DNA from: Ilyonectria destructans | Lineage: Eukaryota > Ascomycota > Sordariomycetes > Hypocreales > Nectriaceae | Direction: 5' to 3' | Assembly: GCA_020740775.1 (NCBI GenBank) | Contig: JAHEWK010000005.1 | Coordinates: 1,860,001 to 1,924,000, forward strand | Length of the DNA stretch: 64,000 bases | In this document: piece after piece, positions 44,407-55,227 of the stretch | How positions within the stretch are numbered: the first letter of the stretch is position 1 | Layout: the number at the start of each line of letters is the position of its first letter | Made by a program: the position numbers and the translations under genes | Notes under the pieces: model-generated | Told to the model about the DNA's origin: nothing | The model's input: only the letters and a program-made list of their open reading frames with translations | Database searches by the model: none

Positions 44407-45450
44407 ATGCAGGGCTTCAACATGGGACGCTACGTCCCGCCCGACGTCGAGGGCACCACGTCGGGCAACCGCCTGCACGGCAAACACGCCCTCGGCAAGC
44501 GCGCCTCCAAACTTGCCTCGCACGGCGCCCTCACGGTGCGCTTCGAGATGCCCTTCGCCATCTGGTGCTCGTCGTGCCCGCGGCCGACCGTCATCGGCCA
44601 GGGCGTGCGCTTCAACGCCCAGAAGCGCCGCGTCGGCAACTACCTGTCGACGCCCATCTGGGCCTTCCGCTTCCGCCACGTCGAGTGCGGCGGCGACATC
44701 GAGATGCGCACCGACCCCAAGAACACGGCGTACGTGGTCGTTGAGGGCGCCGCCAAGCGCGACACGGGCGAGGACCGCGCGCGCGAGGGCGACAGCGTCA
44801 TCCTGACCGACCAGGAGCGCGAGGCCCTGCGCAAGAATGCCTTTGCGAGCCTCGAGAAGACCATCGCGGACCGCGAGCAGTTGAAGCAGGCGACAGAGCG
44901 GATCGAGGATCTGGAGGAGGCGTCACAGCGCCATTGGGACGACCCGTACACCCAGAACCAGAAGCTGCGGCGCGCATTCCGCGTGGGGAGGAAGAGCCGC
45001 GAGAGCGCCGCTGCGGCAAACGAAGACCTCAAGGACCGCATGAGCTTGGGGATCGACCTGGTGCCGGCAACCGAAGAAGATTCCCGCCGTGCCGCCCTGG
45101 TCGACTTTGGTCCCGTGGACGATACCGCTCAGGACCGCGCCCTCGCCAAACCCTTGTTCGGCGGTGGCTCCAGCAAGAAACCCCAGGCTCCATCCAAAGG
45201 CGTCCTGCTCAAGTCCGAGAAGGAGGTGTCGCGGAGAAAGGAGACACTAGTGTCAGAACTCATAGGCAACACTCGAGCAACCCAGGACCCATTCCTACGG
45301 GATACTCGAGCTGGAGAAACCAAACCACCTGCCAGGCTGCCAGGAGTGAAACGGAAACGCACTCTACAGGAAGATATAGCTCCGGCTCCAAAGACCCTCG
45401 TGCAGGAAGCGAGTGTCTCGACCGGACTGGTGAATTACGACTCTGATTAA
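44407..45450 (+). CDS. Saf4/CCDC130 splicing factor (CWC16 family)
   Basis: One exon from the ATG at 44407 encodes 347 residues. The domain contains ALTVRFEMPFAIWCSSC, GVRFNAQKRRVGNY, STPIWAFRFRHVECGGDIEM and RTDPKNTAYVVVEGA, which place it with CCDC130/Saf4 and not the paralogue Yju2. The zinc site has a CxxC pair, while the second pair is His plus Cys (RHVEC), a substitution that keeps a metal ligand. A charged coiled-coil middle and a C-terminus ending LVNYDSD follow, the latter like the acidic end of CCDC130. The family joins the spliceosome around the catalytic steps. It is tail-to-tail with Ubc8, 421 bp apart. Confidence 0.92.
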   Translation: MQGFNMGRYVPPDVEGTTSGNRLHGKHALGKRASKLASHGALTVRFEMPFAIWCSSCPRPTVIGQGVRFNAQKRRVGNYLSTPIWAFRFRHVECGGDIEMRTDPKNTAYVVVEGAAKRDTGEDRAREGDSVILTDQEREALRKNAFASLEKTIADREQLKQATERIEDLEEASQRHWDDPYTQNQKLRRAFRVGRKSRESAAAANEDLKDRMSLGIDLVPATEEDSRRAALVDFGPVDDTAQDRALAKPLFGGGSSKKPQAPSKGVLLKSEKEVSRRKETLVSELIGNTRATQDPFLRDTRAGETKPPARLPGVKRKRTLQEDIAPAPKTLVQEASVSTGLVNYDSD

Positions 45451-45871
45451 TGAAGGATGAATTAATTGATGAAAAACGGCATGGAACAGCATAGATTATA
45501 TAGTTAAGATACCCCGGCACATTATTATGGTGCAATCCTATTGAAATTCAAATATTCTGCGGTTCTGTCTGCTGCATCCTCGGACGAGGCGAGCAAAGCC
45601 AACTGTAGGATGCCGAAGCTCCTTGTCAATTCCGACTGCTAATCCCCAGCAGTCCTCCAACTTGGTCTTGCCCAACGAATGCCAAAAGCGCAGTGATATA
45701 TTCCTACCTACCTTGATCCCAGGAAACAAAATTCGATCCAACCCAGTCTGGGGTGGAGGCCCGTCGGGGTGGTTGTAACTCCGTCCAATGAAGGCTCCTT
45801 GCCGTGCCTTGATCCCATTACGCCGTGAGAAACAATTGCTCGTCGAGCTAATACGGTGCCGATAGGGCGCT
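45451..45871. other. intergenic, convergent 3' flanks
   Basis: The 421 bp between the convergent Saf4/CCDC130 and UBC8 genes are AT-rich near 45460-45530. No gene is seen. Confidence 0.5.
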
Positions 45872-46875
45872 CTATACATCATCCATCTGGCCCGCGGGCT
45901 CTTCGTCGTCGTCGCCGAAGCTAGCGACCGAGGACAAGTCATCATCATCCTCGCTCTCGGCGCCAGCCTCATCTGCAGCATCCTTGTTGGCGTACTTCTG
46001 CACGTACTCTGTTCCACAGTTAACATTGCGTCGGAGATGAGGATCGACGGGCGTTGCGCACCTTTGACCTTGACATCATAGCTCTTGGGTTCCCTGATCA
46101 ACAAAGCAGCAGCTTCGCCATTGAGGGGATCGGTGGGGTTGGGGTATCGCAGGAGCTGAGGCAGAAAGACCTCGAAAATGTTGATCATATCGAACATGGG
46201 GGACCATGTCTGGTTGATGACGTCGAGGCAGACGGATCCAGACCTGAGGTTCTCGTTTCAGTATCCCCATTTCCGACCAGACCCTTCCAATTTGGATGTT
46301 GAATTTCACTCACAGCTCATCGATATTGGGGTGGAAGATGCGGTTGACGAATCCGATGCTGGGAGACTTGTACGGGTAGGTGTCGGGGAGCTCGACGTGG
46401 ACTTTCCAAATACCACCCTCGAAAGGAGCTGCCAGGTGTCAGCGGACACACCTAGTTGAGGGGCTCTGTATAGTACTGACTTTCGGCCGGGCCCTTGAAT
46501 CGGACAAAGAACTCTTGCCTGGAGCTTCGGTTAGAGGTGGACGAGGTGTCGGTCGGGAGAAACGGCGCTTACACTGCTGCATGTCAGTATATCTACCATC
46601 GTTAGCGCCGGGGGATCTTACTGTTGTCATTAACCAACGTGACTTCATAGTCGCTCATGAGCCTGTATCTGTTAGCGAGTCGCCGTCGAGGTTGCGCAGA
46701 GCTGCATCGTACATCCTGCGACACTGTTAGTACCTCAGACCATATTCCATGGGCAGATTGCTCCGGCGTACTTCATGACCTGAGATCGAGGTCGTGGTCA
46801 GCTTTGATCGCACCAGTGGCCTCTCGGGGGGCCTCGACTCACATCTGTCTCGATCCTGCGGCGTGGGCTACTCAT
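45872..46875 (-). CDS. UBC8: ubiquitin-conjugating enzyme E2 Ubc8 (UBE2H) with micro-exons
   Basis: Nine exons sum to exactly 558 nt, 185 residues: 46843-46875, 46772-46779, 46713-46715, 46622-46662, 46573, 46481-46518, 46314-46428, 46062-46243, 45872-46008. The product starts [20 protein letters not shown], has the HPN block RIFHPNID, catalytic Cys85 in [15 protein letters not shown], and an acidic tail ending QMDDV, as in fungal Ubc8/UBE2H. Ubc8 works with the GID/CTLH E3 ligase in degrading gluconeogenic enzymes. Exons 2, 3 and 5 are 8, 3 and 1 nt long. Without them the frame fails or residues K14-M15 and M29, conserved in yeast (VMKLLMSD, NDSMQEF), are lost. Each flanking intron (48-63 nt) has its own GT donor, branch site and AG acceptor. 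The 1-nt exon is the boldest part of the model. Confidence 0.9.
46573..46573 (-). other. UBC8: 1-nt micro-exon of UBC8 (exon 5)
   Basis: A single T lies between an acceptor CAGCAG and a donor GTAAGC. It forms the middle base of the Met29 codon A|T|G. The intron before has GTAAGA and GCTAAC; the intron after has CTCTAACC and CTCCAG. The alternative is a 4-nt exon CAGT, which would insert one residue and lose the Met. Confidence 0.65.
46713..46715 (-). other. UBC8: 3-nt micro-exon of UBC8 (exon 3)
   Basis: Reads GAT between GTCGCAG and GTACGA. The preceding intron has a perfect TACTAAC branch site and the following one GCTAAC. It completes Lys14 and starts Met15. Confidence 0.75.
46772..46779 (-). 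other. UBC8: 8-nt micro-exon of UBC8 (exon 2)
   Basis: Reads GTCATGAA between CTCAG and GTACGC. It encodes V12, M13 and two bases of K14. Confidence 0.85.
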
Positions 46876-49069
46876 TATTGCGGTAGATGGCGGCGCTGGG
46901 AGTGGGAGTGGGGTTGAAGCGTTATCCAAGGACTCGGGAACCGGTCGAGCGTGCGGTGGTGGAAGCGTAGGCGAGCGGAGGCGGGATAATACTCGGTAGA
47001 AAGATTGAAGCGATTTGGAACTGGCTTCGTGGCTGACGACGGGAAATGGCGAGAAGATGTCGACGTGGTTGAGAGCAGTGAGCGCAGGTGGTGGGTGAGG
47101 GGAGGTGAATCGGCTTCCGGTCCAAGTCACAAGTCACGCGGACCGACCTTGGTGTCGTGGACAGCCACTCGTGCAGGCGGAAAGAGGGGCCGAGTATTTG
47201 CGGGGCTTGTCTTTATCGATAAGTGCCGTTGATAGGTACCTTGTGCGTCCGCATTGAAACGATCATGTCCTCACCACGCCACGTTTCATCCGTCGTCATC
47301 CGTGGACATTACCGCTGAGAAACACTAATAGTGAGGCTGCAGGGCCGGGCATCAAAGCTTGGAAACGACTGCCCAAGCCCTATTACTTCTCTGGGCTGAC
47401 CCCTAACCGGCTCTCTGCTCGCCGAGGATTGCGAAACCAGTGAGCGTCATCCAAAGACACGGCCTATCCAAGCCACGCGCCATCAATATTTGCTCCAAAC
47501 CAAGGCGCCACGTCAACAAAAAGGCGGGGGCTTGTTCACATGCTTTCACAATCGACGAGACAATGTTGCACCAGTGTTGCATTTACGGACGAAGCGGGCA
47601 CTTGAGCTTGTTGACGGAACATGGCTGCTAAATCCAAGTGGCTAGATGGACCCTGTCTTAGTGGGCTGCCAGCGAGTCACAGGCGAGGACTGCGTGGTCT
47701 GTCACTCATCCCTTTCGCAGTCCGAGGCTCCCAATGACATTTCCCCGAGTCTTCCGGCTCAATGATTAATCACAAACGGTAAGTAAGGCACCATTTAGGT
47801 TGGGCCCTGATTGAAGTACTCAGGTACTATGCGTGGGTGATCAACGGTCGGATGCGAGACAACATTCGAGGAAGGGCGCAGAAGTTGGCGGATAATTTAT
47901 GAAGCTTATTTCGAGCACAACATAGCGTATAAGCAAAGAATCATTGTCGCGAGTAGCTGGTCCCAGACAACCCCTATGCATCCCGGTGGAACCAACAACC
48001 TTAGAAGGATCAAGCCTTGGGGAAGCTTCGGCTGCAGACTACAGGACCGCGGTCTTCCCGAAAAGAGGAAATGACCTGTGTGCGAATCAATGGATTCAAG
48101 TTTAGAAGAACTATCCACAGTGTGAACTACCGCGCTTCGTTAACTGGGTTGAGGGAAATGGACGGGATCAGAGCTTCCGAGCCAGGAATGAGGCCGACTA
48201 CCTGAACACACATCAGGTTCCACGGGTAGAGGCTGATGGCATAGGACACTAGTATATTTGTTTAAAAACTACGCGCAAGGCAGCGGGGCCGGGCTCCTGA
48301 TCATACCCTCGTGCAGACCAGTTTGGTATGCTATAGCAAAGCACAAACCTCCTTACTGACCACAATGGGCACTCCTACAGGCGGCTGGAGTGATGGAACA
48401 TGCCAAAAGGAAGACTGCAGTAAGTCGTAGCACTGCCTGCTGGCCTAAGTATGGCATATTCGACGGCAGAATCATTCATTGAGGTGGTGCGCCTTCCTCG
48501 CGCTGCTCATCGCACAGAAAGGCCTTCGCCTTCGAACGCTGTAGCGATGGCCATGGCAGTAGGAATGCAAGTTATGGAGTGCTTTTTGTTTCTCGTGAGA
48601 TAACAATCGATTGCGGATGTTCGCGGTTGGCACCAAACTTTAATTTGTGCGGGAGAAGAGAAATATCGCTGGTTGTCACTTTTCAACAATGCCAACAGCA
48701 TTCCATAGCCCGAATGGGCCTCTGTGGTAGTTGTTTCGTGTCTCCGTAGCCAACCAGTGTATTCACGAAAAGTCTCTGACCGAAATGTAGGCCATTGGAT
48801 GTTGTACAGGCTCAGGGTCCTGACAATGATCATCAGTCTCCGGGCGGGCATCAATGCAGCGAGAAAGGATGGGACCCGAGTTCTTCCAAAACGGCACAGA
48901 TCTGGGACTCCAACTGAAAGGAATAGTCCTACAAGAATTCCACTTGGTTGAGGTTAGGCAGCAACAACGCAGAAAGCCTGCTAACTCCCTCAACTTGTGA
49001 CCAAGGAGCCTGCCTTTGCGTCATACATCAGAGCTGCTATCGATGCCGACGTTGCAAAGTCCATCAACA
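46876..49069. other. intergenic, no gene recognised
   Basis: About 2.2 kb upstream of UBC8 and downstream of the DUF6594 gene. Minus frames at 48507-48993 look degraded and have no identifiable family. Confidence 0.4.
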
Positions 49070-50071
49070 CTAACCCGCAGGTACACATATGCAATTGCCC
49101 GTTCCCGAATTCGACGGAGATGAAGAGACGAATACAACGAGTACAGCGGCATATGCAGCTGTCGACGCGAATATCTCTGCCCTTCTTGCATTCGTCAAGA
49201 CCCTAACGCTGGCTGCAAAGAGAACCGTGAACATAGCAATTACCCCCAGCTGTGCATTCTCCTGGTCCAGAAGATGCAGCAAGACTATGGCCCCAAGCAG
49301 GAGGATTGCTGCGACAACGGTGCTGACTGTAGCCGCTACCCAGGCGACGTGGTTTTCTTTGATATGTTCAGTCTTATCTGTAATTCTTGTTGTCTTTTAA
49401 CTGTTAGAATTCTGCAGAATTATAAAGTCTAGGTAAATAGTACCTTGAATATCCAATAATCCTGTAGGAAACGTGAGAGAAGGTCCTTGTCAGCCGGCCG
49501 TCTGATGGCAATAAGATCTCGATGGTTACATTTGTCGAGTCGTTTCTCAGCAAGACCGGCGAGGATTGACCGATGACGCTTGTTTCCAGTGTGGTCGTCT
49601 ACACATTCATAGGACTGGCTGTATACAACCTCTAGAGCCCGTTTCCTGGGTCCTTCAAGCGTTGCTATTTGGTTTTGACGTAGCAGTGCTTCTTCTGTGT
49701 GTTTTATTAGCAGCTGGTATATCCCATACACTGGAGCAGATCTCACGATATTCTTTCAGGGTCTCTCTGATTTCCTCGGCTATCCTCATCCGAGCATGCT
49801 CAGGACGAGCCTCGTTCTTTGCGTTCTCCTCGAAGGCTTCCCAGACTCGGATGGAACGGCGCGTCTCATTGTCCGGGCTGTGTGCGGCTTGCTCATCCGC
49901 CTGGTCTAGCTTCCACTCAAGGTATGCGAGCCTGCTCTCAAGGTGAAGGAGATTTCGTGCACTGAGCCGGTCGAATTTGCGAAAGATGAAGGCTTCATAG
50001 TCCGGGTTAAAGGCTATCCTATCGGCCAAAACCGGGAACCCTGTCCTCTCCGTGACGTTTTCGATATCCAT
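49070..50071 (-). CDS. DUF6594-type fungal membrane protein
   Basis: Three exons (49747-50071, 49444-49694, 49070-49393) join to 299 residues. The N-terminus has the family pattern of a short Pro/Leu stretch, IFRKFDRLSARNLLHLESRL, and a coiled-coil AYLEWKLDQADEQ. The C-terminus has three hydrophobic helices, the last two reading GVIAMFTVLFAASVRVLTNA and EIFASTAAYAAVLVVFV, a layout I know from fungal DUF6594 proteins. The acceptor of exon 3 (TTAAAAG|ACA) is chosen because it alone keeps the frame without a stop; a more typical ACAG acceptor 15 nt further would shift it. Function is unknown. Such genes are often abundant and variable between strains, a general impression and not shown here. Confidence 0.75.
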
Positions 50072-51133
50072 TTGATGGTAACTGCTTCGGAAGTGGTTCT
50101 ATCGTAGTTCTCTGATTGCAACGCAGTCTTGTGAGCGGCTTGATAATTCCGTGTAGGTTCATGCCTTGACACGAGATACAGGTATATATTGGATGTTCCC
50201 CCATGGCGAGCCTGAGATGACGGCGGGGCGGCACAACCGCTGAGCTGAGCTACCTTTCAGAAGGAAACTCGACAAATCCACCCTGTGCACTGCCGCAATC
50301 GCACCAAGTTTTCAATGCACGAGCCGACAATGCGCCACGCCAAAAAGATCGAGATCTTTTCCTTCACTGGGAAAATCTTTGACCCTCTCCAAGGGATGTG
50401 TACATCAGGCCAATTGCGTGGCGAGTCACTTGATGTATGGGTGTAAATGTGGCGGCCGAAGTTGGCGGATCATTGTCAAGTATGCCCTCTAGTCTTGCAC
50501 CACATCCCATGGCTCTCGATTCTTCGCGACTCTAGGGAATGCCAAGGGGAGAGAACAAAAATGGCCCGCGACGGTGCACCGTAGCCACACGCTGGGCGGT
50601 TTCCAGCAGCTCTCTGCCCAAGGCATTCTCTTGGGCATCACGGTTGGTCAGTCGTGGGGGTCATGTAATGCTCCGCCACACCTCCGTGTCTCCCTCCATG
50701 TCCAGGCGCATCCCACCGCTCTCTATCTGTTTTTCGCATTCTCACGAGCTGTCCTCTTTCAGCACATCCCAACCATCCTGATCTCTCTGGAGGCATTACC
50801 TCCCAAAAGGAGATCGGGGGTCGGGCATTAGAAAACCTCACGGACGCTTGGGTCAGTGAATACGCCTGTTCTACGATAAGCCAATTCCCAACAGGCTTGC
50901 TCCAACACCTCATCGGTCCATTGACAGGTAGCCACCTTCAAGTTGTCTTTCCACTGCGTCCCATCATCGTCGATAACATCAACAACACCTCCACGCCTCG
51001 CCAGCCCGAACTTGAGCATCAGATTCGCCAATCCCAACCGACGAGGCCTTCTCGTGCCCTCGCACCGGTAGTCATACAGGAGAATCCTCCTACTACCAAC
51101 CTACACCCTAATACGTTACACAACACCGACGCG
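50072..51133. other. intergenic, upstream of two divergent genes
   Basis: About 1.06 kb between divergent starts. The frame open from 50897 runs into the next gene but its first 79 codons look like leader. No other gene is seen. Confidence 0.45.
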
Positions 51134-53024
51134 ATGTGCATCAGCAAGATCTACACCTGGGTTTACCCAGACGGCCGAACCGAGCAGACCCACCAGCCTA
51201 CACTCTGCGGAAACTCACTAAACGGCCAACCATGTATCAACTACATCGTCTTCCAGCACCCTAGCCAGTTTCTCTCCTACAACAAGTCTACTGCGCCCTC
51301 GACTCCCCTCTACCGCTCTGGTGACGACGCCGACGAGTCAGACCGCTCCATCGGCAGCTCTAATAGCAAGAAGAAGCGATCCTCCGGTGTCTATGTCAAC
51401 GGCCAGAAGGTCCTCGACCTGAACCGTCGCGAAGACCACCGCGAGCGCATCGTGCGGGTTGACCCCCCCGAGCGCATCGTGCTGGTTGACGAATGCGCTT
51501 TCGGCCCCGATCCTGATATCGAGTACGTAACCCGCTGTCGCCGGCCCTCTAGAGCCCCCTGCTCGCCACTAACTTCTCTGTCCCGCCTAGCATCGTCGCC
51601 GGTCATGGCCTCGGTGGTAACCCCCGCAACCTTCCTCATGACTCCCCTCACGCCCAACGCCCAATTACCTGGTCACCAAGCGAAGCGAGCCTTCGTGGTG
51701 TAAAGTGTTACGAAGTTCCGGGAACGATCAACAGTGTTCCTGTCAATGCGTTGCCAGACTGGGGCTCTGCGGTAAACGCCGTCTCCGAGGACTTCGCGAG
51801 GCGGCACGGTCTGAAGATCAAAGCCACGGACACACAACCGATACGCCTTCTAGGAGGACATATCGCCGAGAGTGTCGGTCGAATTGTTGGCCACTTCAAG
51901 TTCCAGGGCGAGAGACACGACTATCGCCGTAAGTTCCACGTGCTCCGGAAGAGCGTGTACGACATGGTATTAGGTAGGAAGTTCCTTGACCAGACAAAGA
52001 CGTTGACCCAGTTTTGTCATCGCATTGTCCAGCGGGTCCGTCCCTGTGTCCAGAAGGGAAGGCGCCTTTTCCTCCTAGATGAATCTCCAAAGGAGCGCCT
52101 TCGTTGTACTATTAACGGCATTGACGCCTCGGCGTTTCCGGATACTGGATCGGAGCTTATGCTTGTTTCAGGAGACTTTGTCCGCCGTAACAAGCTTAAT
52201 GTCAACCGTGGAAATGAATATAGAAGACAAGTCGAACTCATTGACGGCTCTACTATCCACACGGATGGTATGGTTCTGAACGCCGAGTTGCAATTTGATA
52301 TACCTCCAATGTCATCACAAGAACTGGACTATGATCAGTATCTCAGCTTCACCGCTGGCCTTTACTCGCTTACTAGCCGCAGAGCCAAGGTAATAAGGCC
52401 AAAGTCAACTTTTATCTGCGACTTCCATGTTATCGAGGATCTGCCGTGCGATATCATTCTCAGCAATGAGTTCATATTCCAGAACCAAGTTTTCTCTAGG
52501 TTCGAGAGTCTGTTTCACTCCAAGCAAGCCAACACTTGCTCGGGGGGCGATTCAATCCTTGATCATGGTCTTCTATTCATGAGAATTAAGAGCACGAGGA
52601 CCTCCTGGTTTTCCCGGCGGCCAGCGCCGCCAGAAAGCGAGATCAATACAAGTAAGTCACCCTTATTTGACAACAGGCGCGAGATATGTTGACATCACTA
52701 GTTCCTCTCGGAGGCGGCTCATCGTGGGAGGAGCGTTGGGAGATTGAGGAGACACGAAGAAACCATTCACAGCTGTCGATCACGCTTTTACCAGAGCCTC
52801 AAAGGTCTTTTGAGCAGAGAAACGAGAGCCAGAGACAGACAATCTGGGACAAGAAAAATCCGAGACCACTACCAGCAACACGTTTTACATCTTCCAACCC
52901 AAGTTTGAGGCGAAGACAAGTCCCTAGGGTTCCTTCACCGGCGGTGCCTCATTCGACAGAACGTTCTACAAGCTTGATAACCTCATCGACTCCCGTGAGT
53001 CCAGATGGGTTCTCACAGCCTTGA
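51134..53024 (+). CDS. fungal protein with two retropepsin-like domains
   Basis: Three exons (51134-51522, 51591-52651, 52702-53024) give 590 residues. The start MCISKIYTWVYPDGRTEQ is a common opening of small fungal proteins. Two aspartic-protease-like units follow. In the first, the active-site position is DWGSAVNAVSEDFARRHGL (D186) with MVLGRKFL as the later hydrophobic-Gly motif. In the second it is DTGSELMLVSGDFVRRNKL (D314) with IILSNEFI. So the second has an intact DTGS triad but lost the Gly of the later motif, and the first keeps the Gly but has Trp in place of Thr. The C-terminal 110 residues are disordered. There is no reverse transcriptase or integrase nearby, so this is a cellular gene, not a retroelement. 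Function unknown. Confidence 0.75.
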
Positions 53025-53509
53025 CTTCCAGGAAATGTGCACATATGGCCCCAGGTTTGAAGGAGGACATGTTGGCTTAGGCGTTGGATAGAATTTATGT
53101 TAGATACTCCGACGTACGATGTTACAGGACGGCTCGTTAGATATCCAAAACATCTTGCTTCATTAACGCTTAGCCCAGAGGCTTTTCTTGTTGAGGTCCA
53201 GATACTTAGTATGACTCTCCGATGCTGCTGCGATTGTGTACAGGCGTTCGTTATGCAATGAATATGTTGCATTATGCTCAGATACAAAGTTTCGCCGGGT
53301 GAGTGGTGTTAATAAGATCTGAAAATTGTTAGGTAAGGTTGAGTTTCGCCGTGGATTAAGCTCACAGGGTGGCCACACAGCCACATCGATTAGTAACAAT
53401 ATTCATGCTGCAACGATGCTTCTCAATACTAACCACGGCGGCCAAGCATCTCAAAGAACTTCAGAAGGAGTCTCATCACAGATTCTGCACACCAACTACC
53501 ACTCCCATC
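53025..53509. other. intergenic, no gene recognised
   Basis: The 485 bp before the Nudix gene contain nothing recognisable apart from likely promoter sequence. Confidence 0.45.
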
Positions 53510-54540
53510 ATGGCCGACAACAACAATAAGAACGAAAAAACCGAGAAGGCAACTTTACTGCAGCTCATTGCAGTCAACGATAGGTATGGACAGCCAGGGA
53601 TTTTGAATCACACAATTACAATTAATAACATCGTGATTACAGTTATCCCTATAACGCCTCGTCTTTCGACCCACTTTACCGCCTTTACCTGCCCAGGGAT
53701 GACCGACCCCATGGCTATCTACTACCGGAGGTTGTAGAGAAGATGCCATGGACTAAAGATTTCAAGATCACGCACGAGAACCCAAGGAGAGTCGATGTTT
53801 TGGATAGCTCCGACGGCAAAGATACGTCAGCAGCCTGCAACAAAGCGCTCGCTAAGGTGGTTACAGCCTGCCAGGAGAAAGATCTCTTCAACCTGAAGGG
53901 CGAGCAATACGAGGAGTTCGCGATCGTAGGCGTCCAGTATCCCGTCCGCCTCTTCAGGTATGCTGCACCCCTGTTCGGCATCGTCAGTCAGGGTGCCCAT
54001 CTTACTGCATACATCCGTACATCAAGCGGGTTGAAGATATGGGTCCCTCGTCGAAGTCCTACGATAAGTACATTCCCCAATAAGCTGGACAGCACCGTCG
54101 CTGGTGGCATCTCCGCCGAGGACACGCCATTCGAGACCATCATTCGAGAAGCAGAAGAGGAAGCGTCTTTAACCGAAGATCTCACTCGACGAGATGTTCT
54201 GTCGGCAGGAGTGCTCACGTACATCACTTTGCTCGAGCAGGGTCAGGGAGAAGTTGGAGGTCTTATCAAGCCAGACATGGTTTATGTATACGACTTGGAG
54301 GTTTCTGAAGATGTGATCCCAAAGCCACACGATGACGAGGTTAAGGAGTTTTACCTCATGACGCCTGACGAGATCAAAACAGCATTGCTTCGGAAGGAGT
54401 TCAAGACGAACTCCGCGGCTGTTATGATCGATTTCTTTATCAGGCATGGAATCATCACAGCCGATAATGAGCGCGATTACACCGAGATGAGCATGCGTCT
54501 CCATCGCACTCTTCCATTTGCCACGGCACCACGGCTATGA
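53510..54540 (+). CDS. Nudix hydrolase, thiamine pyrophosphokinase-related (DUF4743 type)
   Basis: Two exons (53510-53583, 53643-54540) give 323 residues. The N-terminal half matches the DUF4743-type domain that precedes the Nudix fold (YRLYLPRDDRPHGYLLPEVV, and LFGIVSQGAHLTAYIR). The Nudix box is AGGISAEDTPFETIIREAEEEASL in two parts: the REAEEEA core binds the metal, while the usual Glu before it is Asp. A C-terminal helix region includes DFFIRHGIIT. Yeast and plant relatives hydrolyse damaged forms of thiamine diphosphate; that substrate is inferred from the family. The 59-nt intron splits a Ser codon. The protein has no targeting signal. Confidence 0.9.
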
Positions 54541-55227
54541 AGTCAGGCACGAAGCCCGATTTAGTCTATGTGTACAGTGGTTCTGTTCTTTTATGGACCG
54601 TCAGCAGATCTTGGAGTGATATCACTGTGTGATCTGTGCCCTGGATATACAATATCTTCCACGTCTTTCATTGTCATGTCGCCGATAGCTGCAAAGAATT
54701 GACCTAAATGGCTTAGGAACACTCAAGTATCGAGCTCTGAACGCTTTGCCTGACTATTCAGGTACTAGAGATTCTCACATTCCTACAATACTGTACAATA
54801 AAGTAGGGCTGACAGGAGGGTGGCTCGTGTTGATGGAGAGTAAGCGAACATGCATGGAGCAACAGCGAGGCGGACGTCACCCTATCTCGCAATGTGCCCG
54901 TAACGTTACTACATATGGTGCAAATACTGATGCAAGGTGCTGAAAAGCTGTGCTTCAATAATGTGACCAATTACTGTTCGCCTTCGCTCACCGATAACGC
55001 AGAGAGTTGCACATGAAGCACTTTCCCGTATTCTTTGGCATACATTACGTTTGCAGATGACGTTTCCAATGGTGGTGAGGCCAGGCAAGATACCCAGTAA
55101 ATATCTGCCATATCGGAGAAGTCAATTTGAGCCGCAACTATTACTCGAGTAGCCTTAAGGCCAGGACCAGGGATGTTCATTACTTACCACCTGCTCGTGC
55201 CTCAGTTACCATCTGCTCGCTCTTCAG
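54541..55227. other. intergenic, no gene recognised
   Basis: About 690 bp. A 69-residue minus frame (54971-55180) has no recognisable family. The N-terminal part expected for the next oxidoreductase is not found here. Confidence 0.4.

Noticed and set aside
51134..53024. retrotransposon gag-pol fragment
   Set aside because: There is no reverse transcriptase, RNase H, integrase or LTR nearby, and the gene has fungal introns.
54971..55180. minus-strand 69-codon frame as the missing NAD domain of the oxidoreductase
   Set aside because: It is on the opposite strand and has no GxGxxG motif.
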